In this document: in pieces, positions 9,808-17,079 of the stretch
Layout: each line of letters opens with the position of its first letter
How positions within the stretch are numbered: the stretch's first letter is position 1
Origin: Nonomuraea polychroma
GTDB taxonomy: Bacteria; Actinomycetota; Actinomycetes; Streptosporangiales; Streptosporangiaceae
Length of the DNA: 64,000 bases
Direction of reading: 5' to 3'
Assembly: GCF_004011505.1 (NCBI RefSeq)
Contig: NZ_SAUN01000001.1
Coordinates: 4,402,001 to 4,466,000, forward strand
Made by a program: the position numbers and the translations under genes
The notes under the pieces: model-generated
What the model saw: the letters and a program-made list of their open reading frames with translations, nothing else
Databases searched by the model: none
Told to the model about the DNA's origin: nothing

Positions 9808-9897
9808 ACAGCATCACGTTGCTTCTGAGGCGAACGAACACCCGCGGCGCGGCGCCGTACGGTCCGGGAAGGCTTCGAGAGCTGCTGGCGGCGAAAG

Positions 9898-10240
9898 CCA
9901 GAGAACACGGCTCACGGTAGGTTGGCGAGCTACGTCCAGGAGATCACGGTTATGGTGGGCCGCAACGCGCGCGCCCACCACAGTTTCCCCACCCTGCCCG
10001 ACCATCTGCTGCTCGCCTACGGCCGCGCCCAGTGCGCCGCCTACCCGCGCTCGCGGATCAGCTTGGGCGTGCTCGCGCCCATCTGCCCGGCCGCCGCCGC
10101 GGACCGGCGGCGCGAGCCGCACGCGCAGGACGTCGAGGAGCAGCGGCTGGAGGCCGAGATGCGCCGGTAGGACGCGCGCAACCAGGCCACCTGCGACAGT
10201 TCCCGGCACGGTCCCCGGATCCGACGTGATCATCTGGTGG
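9898..10240 (+). pseudogene. Remnant of an actinobacterial protein of unknown function
   Basis: An open stretch with coherent protein character (SYVQEITVMVGRNARAH, FPTLPDHLLLAYGRAQCAAY, VLAPICPAAAADRRRE) but no convincing start codon or ribosome-binding site; the only early start would be TTG at 9922. It ends at TAG (10168-10170), yet the same frame continues with ARNQATCD-type sequence that reads as more of the same helical protein. I read it as a 5'-truncated gene with an in-frame stop. The family is not recognised with confidence. A short functional protein starting at TTG cannot be excluded. Confidence 0.35.
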
Positions 10241-10261
10241 CGGAATCCATCACAGCACCCC

Positions 10262-10267
10262 CATAAT
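10262..10267 (+). promoter_or_regulatory. -10 element for leaderless transcript of the S26-like gene
   Basis: CATAAT, five of six matches to the consensus, lies exactly 6 nt before the ATG at 10274, and no ribosome-binding site is present. This fixes the start codon and implies a leaderless message. Confidence 0.5.
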
Positions 10268-10273
10268 GCCCTG

Positions 10274-10804
10274 ATGATCCGCCAACGCCTGACCCTCCTC
10301 GCCCTGGCCCTCATGCTGGCGCCGACCACCGGTTGCGGACTGGCCGGCATGGCCCTCGGCAGGTCCACGTTCACGGTGACGTCCGAGGCCATGGAACCGA
10401 CGATCAAGAAGGACTCCCGTGTGTCGGCGCGGCGGACTGATGACGGTTACGTCCCGAGCCTCGGCGACATCATCATTTACCGCGCGCCAAGGGAGTGGTC
10501 CTCCACGACATCTGACGGCACGTATGTCTCGCGGGTCATCGGCGTACCCGGAGCGAGGGTGAAGTGCTGCGACGCCCAGGGCCGGCTGGAAGTGGACGGC
10601 AAGCCCCTGGACGAGCCCTACCTCGCCGAGCTTCCGGCATCCCATCTGAGTTTCGAGGTGTACGTGCCGCGGGACCGACTCTGGATCATGAGCGACAACC
10701 GCGACGTCGCCCTCGATTCCCGTGCCCACAGAGGCGACGCCGGCAACGGCACCATAGGAGTGGCGGACGTTGCCGGCGTGGTGGACGATGTGGCGAACTC
10801 ATAG
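10274..10804 (+). CDS. Signal peptidase I (S26)-like lipoprotein lacking the catalytic Ser and Lys
   Basis: A 176-residue protein with a lipoprotein signal (LAPTTGC, Cys21) followed by an S26 signal-peptidase fold. The box that normally reads SMxPT is SEAMEPT, so the nucleophile position (residue 39) is Ala. The box that normally reads YIKRxxGLPGD is YVSRVIGVPGA, so the general-base Lys is Ser86. Box E (LWIMSDNRDVALDSR) is intact. Both codons were checked in the nucleotide sequence. Structure is conserved while the known catalytic dyad is absent, so it is probably not a peptidase by the usual mechanism; binding or regulation is possible. It converges on a DUF3817 gene 12 bp away. Confidence 0.78.
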   Translation: MIRQRLTLLALALMLAPTTGCGLAGMALGRSTFTVTSEAMEPTIKKDSRVSARRTDDGYVPSLGDIIIYRAPREWSSTTSDGTYVSRVIGVPGARVKCCDAQGRLEVDGKPLDEPYLAELPASHLSFEVYVPRDRLWIMSDNRDVALDSRAHRGDAGNGTIGVADVAGVVDDVANS

Positions 10805-10816
10805 ATCCGTCGCAGG

Positions 10817-11125
10817 TCAGACGGCTTCTGGGGCGACCTCCACCGCCCGGCGGGACATGCGCCGCTCGAACCACACCGAGGCGAACGGCGGCACCCCGCA
10901 GGCCAGGCCGAGCACGATCGTCCCCCTGCTCCAGCCGTGGGTGCGCGCTGCAGAGATCACCGCGGCCACGTACAGCAGGAACAGCCCGCCGTGGACAGGA
11001 CCGAAGATCTTCACGCCGAGCTCGCCGGTCACCAGGATGTACTTGAAGAACATCCCGACGAGCAGCCCCGCCCACGACAGCGCCTCTGCGATCGCCACGA
11101 GCCGGAACAGACGAAGCTCCACCAC
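10817..11125 (-). CDS. DUF3817 family membrane protein
   Basis: A 102-residue protein with three predicted membrane helices and the DUF3817 pattern: LRLFRLVAIAEALSWAGLL, a short loop, then FGPVHGGLFLLYVAAV and a basic C-terminus (FERRMSRRAVE). The family is small, membrane-bound, widespread in actinobacteria and functionally uncharacterised. Start GTG at 11125 (or the adjacent GTG 11122), with AGGAAAGG upstream. It converges on the S26-like gene and lies downstream of a DUF2306 gene on the same strand, separated by about 175 bp, so co-transcription is uncertain. Confidence 0.8.
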   Translation of the reverse strand: MVELRLFRLVAIAEALSWAGLLVGMFFKYILVTGELGVKIFGPVHGGLFLLYVAAVISAARTHGWSRGTIVLGLACGVPPFASVWFERRMSRRAVEVAPEAV

Positions 11126-11299
11126 ACGCCACCTTTCCTGTCTTCCTGCGACTTCCAGATCTTCCGACCTGCCTGGCTCCAGGACGACGCCCGCCGCGGG
11201 GCCATGACCGCAGCCGGAAGTCCTGAAGGCAACGCCACTTACTCTACGGTGCGTAGAGCACTGTGCGCGGCCACTCGTGCCGTACCAGGGCCGACCGCG

Positions 11300-11968
11300 T
11301 CAGGCACCGACCGGGGCGGGCCTGCGCCCGCGGCGGCTCCTGCGGATCGCCCATTCGGCGACGGCCAGATTGATCGCCCAGCCGGCGCCCAAGAGCAACT
11401 GCCTGGTGAGCTGGCCGGGTGTGCCGACGGCGGCGAGCCAGAGGGCATGGGTCACCGCCTGCATGCCCGCGCCCATGCCGATCGCGTAGCCGCGGGTCAT
11501 CCAGGCGCGGTGCCGGGCGATGTCGCGCCGCCGGATCGCGGCCAGGCCGAGTGCCAAGGAGACGACCATGGCGGTGCCGAAGCCGAGCCGGAACACGGTG
11601 AGAAGGCCCTCGTCACCGACCGGGAGAGTGTGGAACAAGGTCATCCACAGGCCCGACAACGCGGCCAGGAGCCCGGCCGGGACCAGGATCCGTCCGGCGG
11701 CGCGGTGCAGGCCGGGCCGGCGGCGGCGCAGGCGCGGCGCGAACTGGAAGGCGCCCAGGACGCTGAACGCGCTGGCGGAGACGATGTGCAGCACCACGGG
11801 GACGGGGGCGGCGAAAAAGCGCTCGTTCGCCGGCGTGATCTCGGCGCCGGCGGTCAGCTCGGTCACCCGGATGGCGCCGGCGAGCACCGGGATGACGCTG
11901 AGGACGATCAGCCCGGTGGGAAGCAGCCAGCCCGCCCGTGGTGCCCTCGTCGTGCTCTGGTAGGTCAT
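11300..11968 (-). CDS. DUF2306 family membrane protein
   Basis: A 222-residue polytopic protein of the DUF2306 family. Helix 1 (LIVLSVIPVLAGAIRV) is followed by the family block HIVSASAFSVLGAFQFAPRLR, then AAGRILVPAGLLAALSGLWM and RHRAWMTRGYAIGMGAG. Two conserved His positions in helices (VLHIVS, ARHRAWM) suggest heme or cofactor coordination in the family, but this is not established. The ATG at 11968 follows a 152-bp spacer shared with the divergent DinB gene at 12121. No operon partner supplies a pathway. Confidence 0.8.
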   Translation of the reverse strand: MTYQSTTRAPRAGWLLPTGLIVLSVIPVLAGAIRVTELTAGAEITPANERFFAAPVPVVLHIVSASAFSVLGAFQFAPRLRRRRPGLHRAAGRILVPAGLLAALSGLWMTLFHTLPVGDEGLLTVFRLGFGTAMVVSLALGLAAIRRRDIARHRAWMTRGYAIGMGAGMQAVTHALWLAAVGTPGQLTRQLLLGAGWAINLAVAEWAIRRSRRGRRPAPVGA

Positions 11969-12120
11969 GCCTCCGATGGTGGCCTCCGGGGCGGTGCCGG
12001 CTCATCGGCAGAACGGTCCGCGCCGGATCCGCCTATGAGCCACCGGGGCCGTCGTACTTTCGGCCAAACGGCCGCCGTCCCACCTGTGACAGTCCACGTT
12101 GCGAACATGGAGGTACAGTC

Positions 12121-12630
12121 ATGTCCACGCCGCCCTTGTGGCCGGAAGAACTGGTCAGCACCGGTGCTGAACGCGAAGTCCTGGAAGCGTTCCTGGACTG
12201 CCAACGCAGACAGATCAAAGCGAAGCTCGCAGGGGTCGCGGAGGAAGCCGCGCGCCGGCGAATCGTGCCCTCGAAGACCACGCCGGCGGGATTGATCAAG
12301 CATCTGACCGCGGTGGAGAGAAACTGGTTCCACCGTCAGCTGGCACAACGCGATCCCGCCGGCATCCCCGGCAACTCCAGAGGTGACGATCAGAGCTGGG
12401 AGCTGGGCCCCGACGACACCCTCGACCACCTCATCGCCGAGTACGACAAGGTATGCCAGGAGAGCCGCCGCATCGCAGCGGGATTCGCTCTCGACGACAC
12501 GGTCCCCTCCGAGAGGCTTGGTCGGGTATCGCTGAGGTGGATCTACACCCACATGATCGAAGAGACCGCCCAGCATGCCGGACACGCGGACATCCTCCGC
12601 GAACTCATCGACGGTGCCACCGGGCTGTAA
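12121..12630 (+). CDS. DinB-like (DUF664) protein, mycothiol-dependent enzyme superfamily
   Basis: A 169-residue four-helix DinB-superfamily protein. It shows the DUF664 pattern with the metal-site histidines: IKHLTAVERNWFHRQL in helix 2 and THMIEETAQHAGHADILRE at the C-terminal helix. Relatives use mycothiol or bind a divalent metal in thiol transfer and detoxification; the exact reaction is unknown. The ATG at 12121 has a strong GGAGG 7 nt upstream. It is divergent from the DUF2306 gene and followed by a 600-bp region without genes. Confidence 0.83.
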   Translation: MSTPPLWPEELVSTGAEREVLEAFLDCQRRQIKAKLAGVAEEAARRRIVPSKTTPAGLIKHLTAVERNWFHRQLAQRDPAGIPGNSRGDDQSWELGPDDTLDHLIAEYDKVCQESRRIAAGFALDDTVPSERLGRVSLRWIYTHMIEETAQHAGHADILRELIDGATGL

Positions 12631-13170
12631 TCCGCTTCACCGTCGCCTCGCGGGCCCGCGCCAGATCAAAGCCCATCCCCGGCACTGCCGCAATATTCGG
12701 GGGTGTCTGCCATACCGAGTTGCCGGCCCGTTCCATCGCTTCCGCCGATAGCTATACAGCTGGGCAAGAGTTGAATTCAATTTCAACATCGAGATCTCAT
12801 CGCAATTGACTCAGGACAGGCGCCCTTAGGACTCCAATCGCCCAGAGCCGAGTCAGGCCCGATGCTTAGCGCGGACGCGCGCGACAGCGACCAGCGACTT
12901 TCGCGCCGGCCGAGGCGCGCCACGGGGCCGGAGACGTGATGATCCCGGATATCGAGGCCCACGCGGGTCCCGTGGCGATGTCGGGGTCTACCTGGAGTGC
13001 GAGGTTGTCCGTCGAGCGGATCGGTTGAGGTCTCACCGGCCCTGGCCATGAGCCAACTGGCTCACGATGAATAACAGGCTTGTAACACTCGAGAACCACG
13101 CACACGAGTGAAGGACTTCGCGGTCCCGGCCCGTTCTCGGATCTCGTGTTCGAGGGAGGCGCTCCAGGCG
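12631..13170. other. Gene-free stretch upstream of lsr2
   Basis: No reading frame here has coding character in keeping with its neighbours; the two short minus-strand frames near 12783-13105 lack a recognisable domain. The stretch includes a locally AT-rich segment around 12750-12800. It may be intergenic regulatory DNA or fully decayed coding sequence. Confidence 0.5.
12770..12787. repeat. AT-rich inverted repeat
   Basis: GTTGAA and TTCAAC are separated by 6 nt, and the inner TTGAATTCAA (12771-12780) is itself a perfect palindrome. Such AT-rich symmetric sites are unusual at this GC content and could bind Lsr2 or another nucleoid protein (inference). Confidence 0.4.
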
Positions 13171-13173
13171 ATG

Positions 13174-13201
13174 CATAATGTACTGAAGGACGCTACAGTA
13201 C
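13174..13201 (+). promoter_or_regulatory. lsr2 promoter -10 with adjacent inverted-repeat operator
   Basis: CATAAT at 13174-13179 is a good -10 hexamer. Directly after it, GTACTG (13180-13185) and CAGTAC (13196-13201) form a perfect 6-bp inverted repeat with a 10-nt spacer. A protein bound here would cover the transcription start, so this looks like a repressor operator for lsr2. No strong -35 is seen. Confidence 0.5.
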
Positions 13202-13231
13202 CTGCAACCATAACGTAATTGGAGCATCATC

Positions 13232-13573
13232 ATGGCAAAGCGCATCGTGGAATCCTTTATCGATGACATCGACGGCAGTGACGCCGAGGGAACCACCACG
13301 TTTGCTCTCGACGGCACGTCCTACGAGATCGACCTGTCGGGCCGGAACAGGGAGAAGTTGGAGAAAGCCCTCGCTCCCTTCATCACCAAGGCCCGCCCGG
13401 TCCGCGCGGAGAAGGGCGTTCGTGGCCGGCGCGGAGCCGCCGGCGCCGGTCGAGGCATCAGCCGTGAGAAGTCCACTGAGATCAGGCGGTGGGCCAGGGA
13501 GCAAGGCCTGCCGGTGAGCGAGCGAGGCCGCATCGCGGCCAGCGTGGTGAAGCAGTACGAATCGGCCCACTGA
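13232..13573 (+). CDS. lsr2: Lsr2 nucleoid-associated protein
   Basis: A 113-residue H-NS-like xenogeneic silencer. The N-terminal dimerisation domain (MAKRIVESFIDDIDGS, then EGTTTFALDGTSYEIDLS) is followed by a charged linker containing RGRRGAAGAGRG and a C-terminal DNA-binding domain (STEIRRWAREQG, SERGRIAASVVKQY). The minor-groove motif RGR is present as SERGRI. Lsr2 binds AT-rich DNA, bridges it and silences acquired genes and secondary metabolism. A GGAGC ribosome-binding site lies about 9 nt before the ATG. The 5' region is AT-rich with a candidate operator, consistent with autoregulation. The linker is more Gly/Arg-rich than in mycobacterial Lsr2. Confidence 0.95.
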   Translation: MAKRIVESFIDDIDGSDAEGTTTFALDGTSYEIDLSGRNREKLEKALAPFITKARPVRAEKGVRGRRGAAGAGRGISREKSTEIRRWAREQGLPVSERGRIAASVVKQYESAH

Positions 13574-13654
13574 ACGATCGACCGCCCGAGCTCTGTGTCC
13601 TGGAGCCGCGCTACGTGGCCCTGATCCGGTCCTGGCGTGACGATACCTTGGGCT

Positions 13655-13910
13655 TCAGAGCCACTCGCGTTTGCGGAAGGCGAGGTGGAGGCCGACCGAG
13701 GCCACGACGAGGGACGAGGTCCACAAGCCGATCGGCTGCTCAGAGCCCGGATAGGGCACGTTCTGGCCGTGAAAACCGGTGATCATGGTGGGGACGGCGA
13801 TGATGGCGGCCCAGCTGGTCAGCTTCTTCATGATGTCGTTCAGCCGGCAGCCCTGCTGGGTCAGGTGGGTCTCGCGGATGTTGCTGATCAGGTCGCGCAG
13901 CGAGGCTCTT
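13655..13910 (-). pseudogene. corA: Truncated CorA-type magnesium transporter (C-terminal remnant)
   Basis: Reading the minus strand from 13910 to the TGA at 13655 gives the last 84 residues of a CorA-family channel: LRDLISNIRETHLTQQG, LNDIMKKLTSWAAIIAVP, then the pore signature region ITGFHGQNVPYPG and the final helix ending FRKREWL. The family GMN-type signature is the GQN variant common in actinobacterial CorA relatives. Everything N-terminal to the long stalk helix is missing, and no start codon exists. The break is sharp at about 13910. This is a relic of a once-complete gene of roughly 1 kb; deletion or rearrangement removed its 5' part. Confidence 0.85.
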
Positions 13911-14096
13911 ACGCAACGCGAAGGTGTGGCGTCGCAGCGCAGGGCTCGTGTCGGAGGCCCTGGCGACCGGGAAGCCTAAGCTTCACAGCCGTGTCCTGGC
14001 GGAGCACGTCGGTTTGATGAGCGCCGGTCCCCTGGAGCCCGCCGCGATGGTGACGCGGCCGCCGAGTACGGGCTGGAGCTGCACCAGCCGCAGTGA
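13911..14096 (+). pseudogene. Degraded coding sequence abutting the corA remnant
   Basis: Plus-strand translation gives coherent protein-like sequence (VWRRSAGLVSEALATGK, RVLAEHVGLMSAGPLEP) and, after an apparent +1 shift near 14048, AAAEYGLELHQPQ followed by TGA at 14094-14096. The two halves read as one C-terminus interrupted by a frameshift. The family is not recognised. It starts exactly where corA homology stops, so the two relics were probably fused by a deletion (inference). Confidence 0.3.
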
Positions 14097-14128
14097 ATGA
14101 CGCATCGATCCATGCATGGCCCTCCAAC

Positions 14129-14159
14129 GGGCCCGCGCCGCCGGGGTCGGCGCGGGCCC
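14129..14159. terminator. Strong 12-bp hairpin
   Basis: GGGCCCGCGCCG (14129-14140) and its exact complement CGGCGCGGGCCC (14148-14159) flank a 7-nt loop. It sits about 145 bp beyond the 3' end of the subtilase gene and after the degraded plus-strand ORF, so it can stop transcription from both sides. There is no U-tract, as is usual in this GC range. Confidence 0.6.
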
Positions 14160-14302
14160 GGGCCCGGCGAGCCAGCAGCGACGGAGAGGGGCTGCTTTCG
14201 CCGGAGCTCAGAAAGGCGCTCAGGAAACAGCCGGAAACCGGATTCTCCAGCCAGGGATCCGCTCGTTACCGCTGATGCTCCTCACGAAGGGCTCCTTCGG
14301 CG

Positions 14303-16549
14303 TCAGGCAAGCGGATCGGGACCATGGCCGGCAAGACCCGCGGCGTACATCTCGCGATCGAGCCGGGCCAGTGCCCCTTGCACTCCCGTGGAAACGGGAT
14401 GTTCTCCCGCAGGAGTCGTTGCCGGACCGGTCGCCGAAGGTGAGGCCTGAGCGGGAATCAGGTGATGTTGCGGAGCCACGGTCCCTGCGGGGATCAGCCC
14501 TGATTCAAGGAGTTTCTTCAGGAGTTGCTCCAGGTCGGCCTGTCCCCCGGGAGCCGGCACCATCCCCGACGGAACGGGCTCGAACACTCGTATGGCGTCG
14601 GGCATTCCCCTTCCCGTACGGTTCGGATCGCCGAGTTCAACAGGCACGCAGCTGGCTTTGAGCACCTCGAACAGGCGGTCGACGCGCCGGTGGTCGCGCG
14701 ACCGATACTCGTTGTGGAACTCCTCTCGGTGTGCCAGCACGAGCGCGGCCAGTCCGGTGACGTGAGGTGCCGCCTGGGACGTGCCATCCCAGCTCGCGTA
14801 GCCGCCAGGGACGGTCGACAGAATGGCCACGCCTGGGGCGCAGACATCGATCTCCGGGCCGAGACAGGTGAAGCGCGCGGAGAAGTATCCGTCGCCGTTC
14901 GGCTGCAGGGCCTCGGCCGCGTGTCCGCTGTCTGCCGGGTAGGTGCCTACCTTGCCGATGGCCGCCACGGTCAGGACCGTGGGCATGTTGCCCGGGAAGT
15001 TGACGGGGCCCGCGGTGTTGCCGGCCGCGACGATGCACGCCACTCCGAGAGTACGGGCATCGTTGATCTTGTCTGCGATCAGGTTGTTGTAACCGAGCAT
15101 GCCCATGCTGAGATTCACCACATCGATCTGCTTGTCGATGCAGTAGTCGAGGGCCTCGATGAGATCGCTCTCGTATCCCCCGGGGAAGATCTTGCAAATG
15201 TGCATCTCCGCTTCCGTGGCGAATCCGAAGATGCCCTGGCCATTGTCTTCCGCCGTGATGATTCCGGAACAATGCGATCCGTGCCGGATGGCGTCCACGG
15301 TCCATCCGTTCGGCTTCCGATCGACCAGGTCCTTTCCAGCCGCGACCTGATTTCTCAGATCGGGATGCTGGATGTCGGCCCCCGAGTCAATGACCGCGAT
15401 CTTGACACCTGCACCCCGGAAAGTGGGCGACAACTGGTCCAAGCGCATGGCCCGCTGTCCCCAGCCGAACATCTGCTGTGCCGGAAACCCGGTGAACGTG
15501 TCCGACAGTTTCCTCAACGTCACCACGTTGTCTCGGGTCGGAGACAATGCGGGCCGGTCCATGCGCCAATTCCAATGCCCGTGGGCCGGCATGACCAGCA
15601 CGGACTGGACGGATTGGGGTGTGTCGCCGAACAGCGTGACCTGCGCCCGTCCGTCGTTCCCTGTCACCGCCTGGAACCTTCCCGCTGTTCCCATGACATG
15701 GATCGTCGCGTCCCGCAGCGGAGTGGCTGCGGCGTCCTGGACCAGGAAGGAGATGGTGGTCTGCAGGCCGAGCGGGGTCAGCAGCGGCTCGGCATGCACC
15801 GTGTCGATCGTTGGCGTGCTCTTGGCCAGGGTGAGCAGGCGATCGCGCTCGATCTGCACCTGCGGAAGCTGCTGGCGCAGCATGCGCGCGTATTCGACGT
15901 CCATCTCCGCGACGACGATTTCCGGCACGGCGACCGCCGTGGAGAAGAGTGTGGCACGGGCCGGCTGGAGACGGCGCACGACCTGGACCCGGGAATCCTC
16001 CTGGAGCATCTGGTGCAAGGCCGCCGGGCTGACGGGCTGCTCGGCCATTCCGGCGCCCATGAGCTGCATCGGGGACTTGGCCGCCAGCATATAGCGTTGG
16101 AGACGAGCCTCTATTCCCTCGGCGGGTTGCCGCTTCTTCACCGACTCGGAATCCACGGGCTGCGCGTTCGGCTGCGGTTTCGATTTGGCTGAACGGGCTC
16201 GCGACTTCCCGTTCTCACCTTTTTCTTTTTCTGCCATTGGATCGCCATTTTCAGTAGACTGTGATTGCGGACCGGAGCCCAGCGGAGTAAGGGGATTGTC
16301 AGGCTCGATGACCACCTGAGGCCCCAGCCGGCGCTTGAGCGCCTGGGCGTGTGCCGTAGTCATCTCCACCACGACAAGGCTGGGAGCCTGCTCGTTGCCG
16401 ACCGTTCGAAGCACCCTGACCTGTGGATCGCGGGCGAGCTCCTGCGCCAGCCGGGCGAGCAGACTTCGGTCCCTGCCGCCGATCATGAATCTCACGGCCC
16501 GTCCGGACCGGAACATGTCCGGTCCGGACGGCTCACCTGGTTTGCTCAC
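14303..16549 (-). CDS. Subtilisin-like (S8) serine protease with duplicated N-terminal modules
   Basis: A 748-residue protease. The catalytic triad is complete: Asp388 (AVIDSGADIQHPDL), His423 (IRHGSHCSGII) and Ser591 (DGTSQAAPHVTG), with oxyanion Asn511 (AAGN). GTSQAAP replaces the usual GTSMAAP. Ahead of the catalytic domain are two related inhibitor-like modules (about 20-91 and 185-261), each with a VVxxEM or VVAEM strand and each ending in LLTPLG or PLTPLG, a charged linker, and an Ig-like regulatory domain (about 262-347). There is no signal peptide, so it is cytoplasmic or uses another route. The GTG start overlaps the TGA of the upstream small gene by 4 nt, showing translational coupling. 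With that gene and the repeat protein it forms one operon. Confidence 0.88.
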   Translation of the reverse strand: MSKPGEPSGPDMFRSGRAVRFMIGGRDRSLLARLAQELARDPQVRVLRTVGNEQAPSLVVVEMTTAHAQALKRRLGPQVVIEPDNPLTPLGSGPQSQSTENGDPMAEKEKGENGKSRARSAKSKPQPNAQPVDSESVKKRQPAEGIEARLQRYMLAAKSPMQLMGAGMAEQPVSPAALHQMLQEDSRVQVVRRLQPARATLFSTAVAVPEIVVAEMDVEYARMLRQQLPQVQIERDRLLTLAKSTPTIDTVHAEPLLTPLGLQTTISFLVQDAAATPLRDATIHVMGTAGRFQAVTGNDGRAQVTLFGDTPQSVQSVLVMPAHGHWNWRMDRPALSPTRDNVVTLRKLSDTFTGFPAQQMFGWGQRAMRLDQLSPTFRGAGVKIAVIDSGADIQHPDLRNQVAAGKDLVDRKPNGWTVDAIRHGSHCSGIITAEDNGQGIFGFATEAEMHICKIFPGGYESDLIEALDYCIDKQIDVVNLSMGMLGYNNLIADKINDARTLGVACIVAAGNTAGPVNFPGNMPTVLTVAAIGKVGTYPADSGHAAEALQPNGDGYFSARFTCLGPEIDVCAPGVAILSTVPGGYASWDGTSQAAPHVTGLAALVLAHREEFHNEYRSRDHRRVDRLFEVLKASCVPVELGDPNRTGRGMPDAIRVFEPVPSGMVPAPGGQADLEQLLKKLLESGLIPAGTVAPQHHLIPAQASPSATGPATTPAGEHPVSTGVQGALARLDREMYAAGLAGHGPDPLA

Positions 16550-16851
16550 GGCTGGATCGGAGCCGGATAGCCCACCAGCCGGAGGATTTCTGCCGCGTCC
16601 CGGAGCCGGCCGATGCATGCGTCGTACTGCTTGGTGCGGTACAGCTGAATGGCCTGAATCGCTACAGGGACGATTCCCACGAGATGGGGTTGCTGCGGCA
16701 CCGTTGCCTGCAGCCAGTTATTGAACTGCTCCAGCAGCACCCGGCATCGTTCGCCGATTTCGACGGACGGTGGTGCCGTCGCACTCTCCGACATCGGACG
16801 GAATGAGATCGATTGCGCGGACGGCGTGTTGGTTTGTGCTGATGATGACAT
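16546..16851 (-). CDS. Small helical protein of the subtilase cassette
   Basis: A 101-residue protein of no recognised family. The N-terminal 30 residues are Ser/Thr/Pro-rich and likely disordered. The rest is predicted helical: CRVLLEQFNNWLQATV, then IVPVAIQAIQLYRTKQYDAC and RLRDAAEILRLVGYP. The last helix pair resembles a short TPR-like or chaperone-type hairpin, but no repeat is evident. The ATG at 16851 (adjacent GTG 16854) has a weak GGGTAG upstream. Its stop overlaps the subtilase start as GTGA, so it is made in proportion to the protease and is likely its partner, adaptor or inhibitor (inference). Confidence 0.7.
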   Translation of the reverse strand: MSSSAQTNTPSAQSISFRPMSESATAPPSVEIGERCRVLLEQFNNWLQATVPQQPHLVGIVPVAIQAIQLYRTKQYDACIGRLRDAAEILRLVGYPAPIQP

Positions 16852-17079
16852 CACTTCTACCCGTCAGGCTTTGATGAGCGGAAAGCCGGTCGGCGAACAT
16901 TCCGGTGGGAAAATGTCCGACCAGCTTCGGTTGGCGGAATATACGTGGCTGGTTGCAGCCCGTTTCTCGGCGTCCCCGCGATGAGTGTGTTTCGCGCATG
17001 TCTCCAGGCGCAGGACTGCGGACCCAGAATTGTCCGCCGAGTCGTCTTGGAGAGGCCGGGCCGAATTTGCCCGCGCAGC

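Noticed and set aside
12783..13105. Short minus-strand frames upstream of lsr2
   Set aside because: No ribosome-binding site, no domain and amino-acid composition of a shadow frame.
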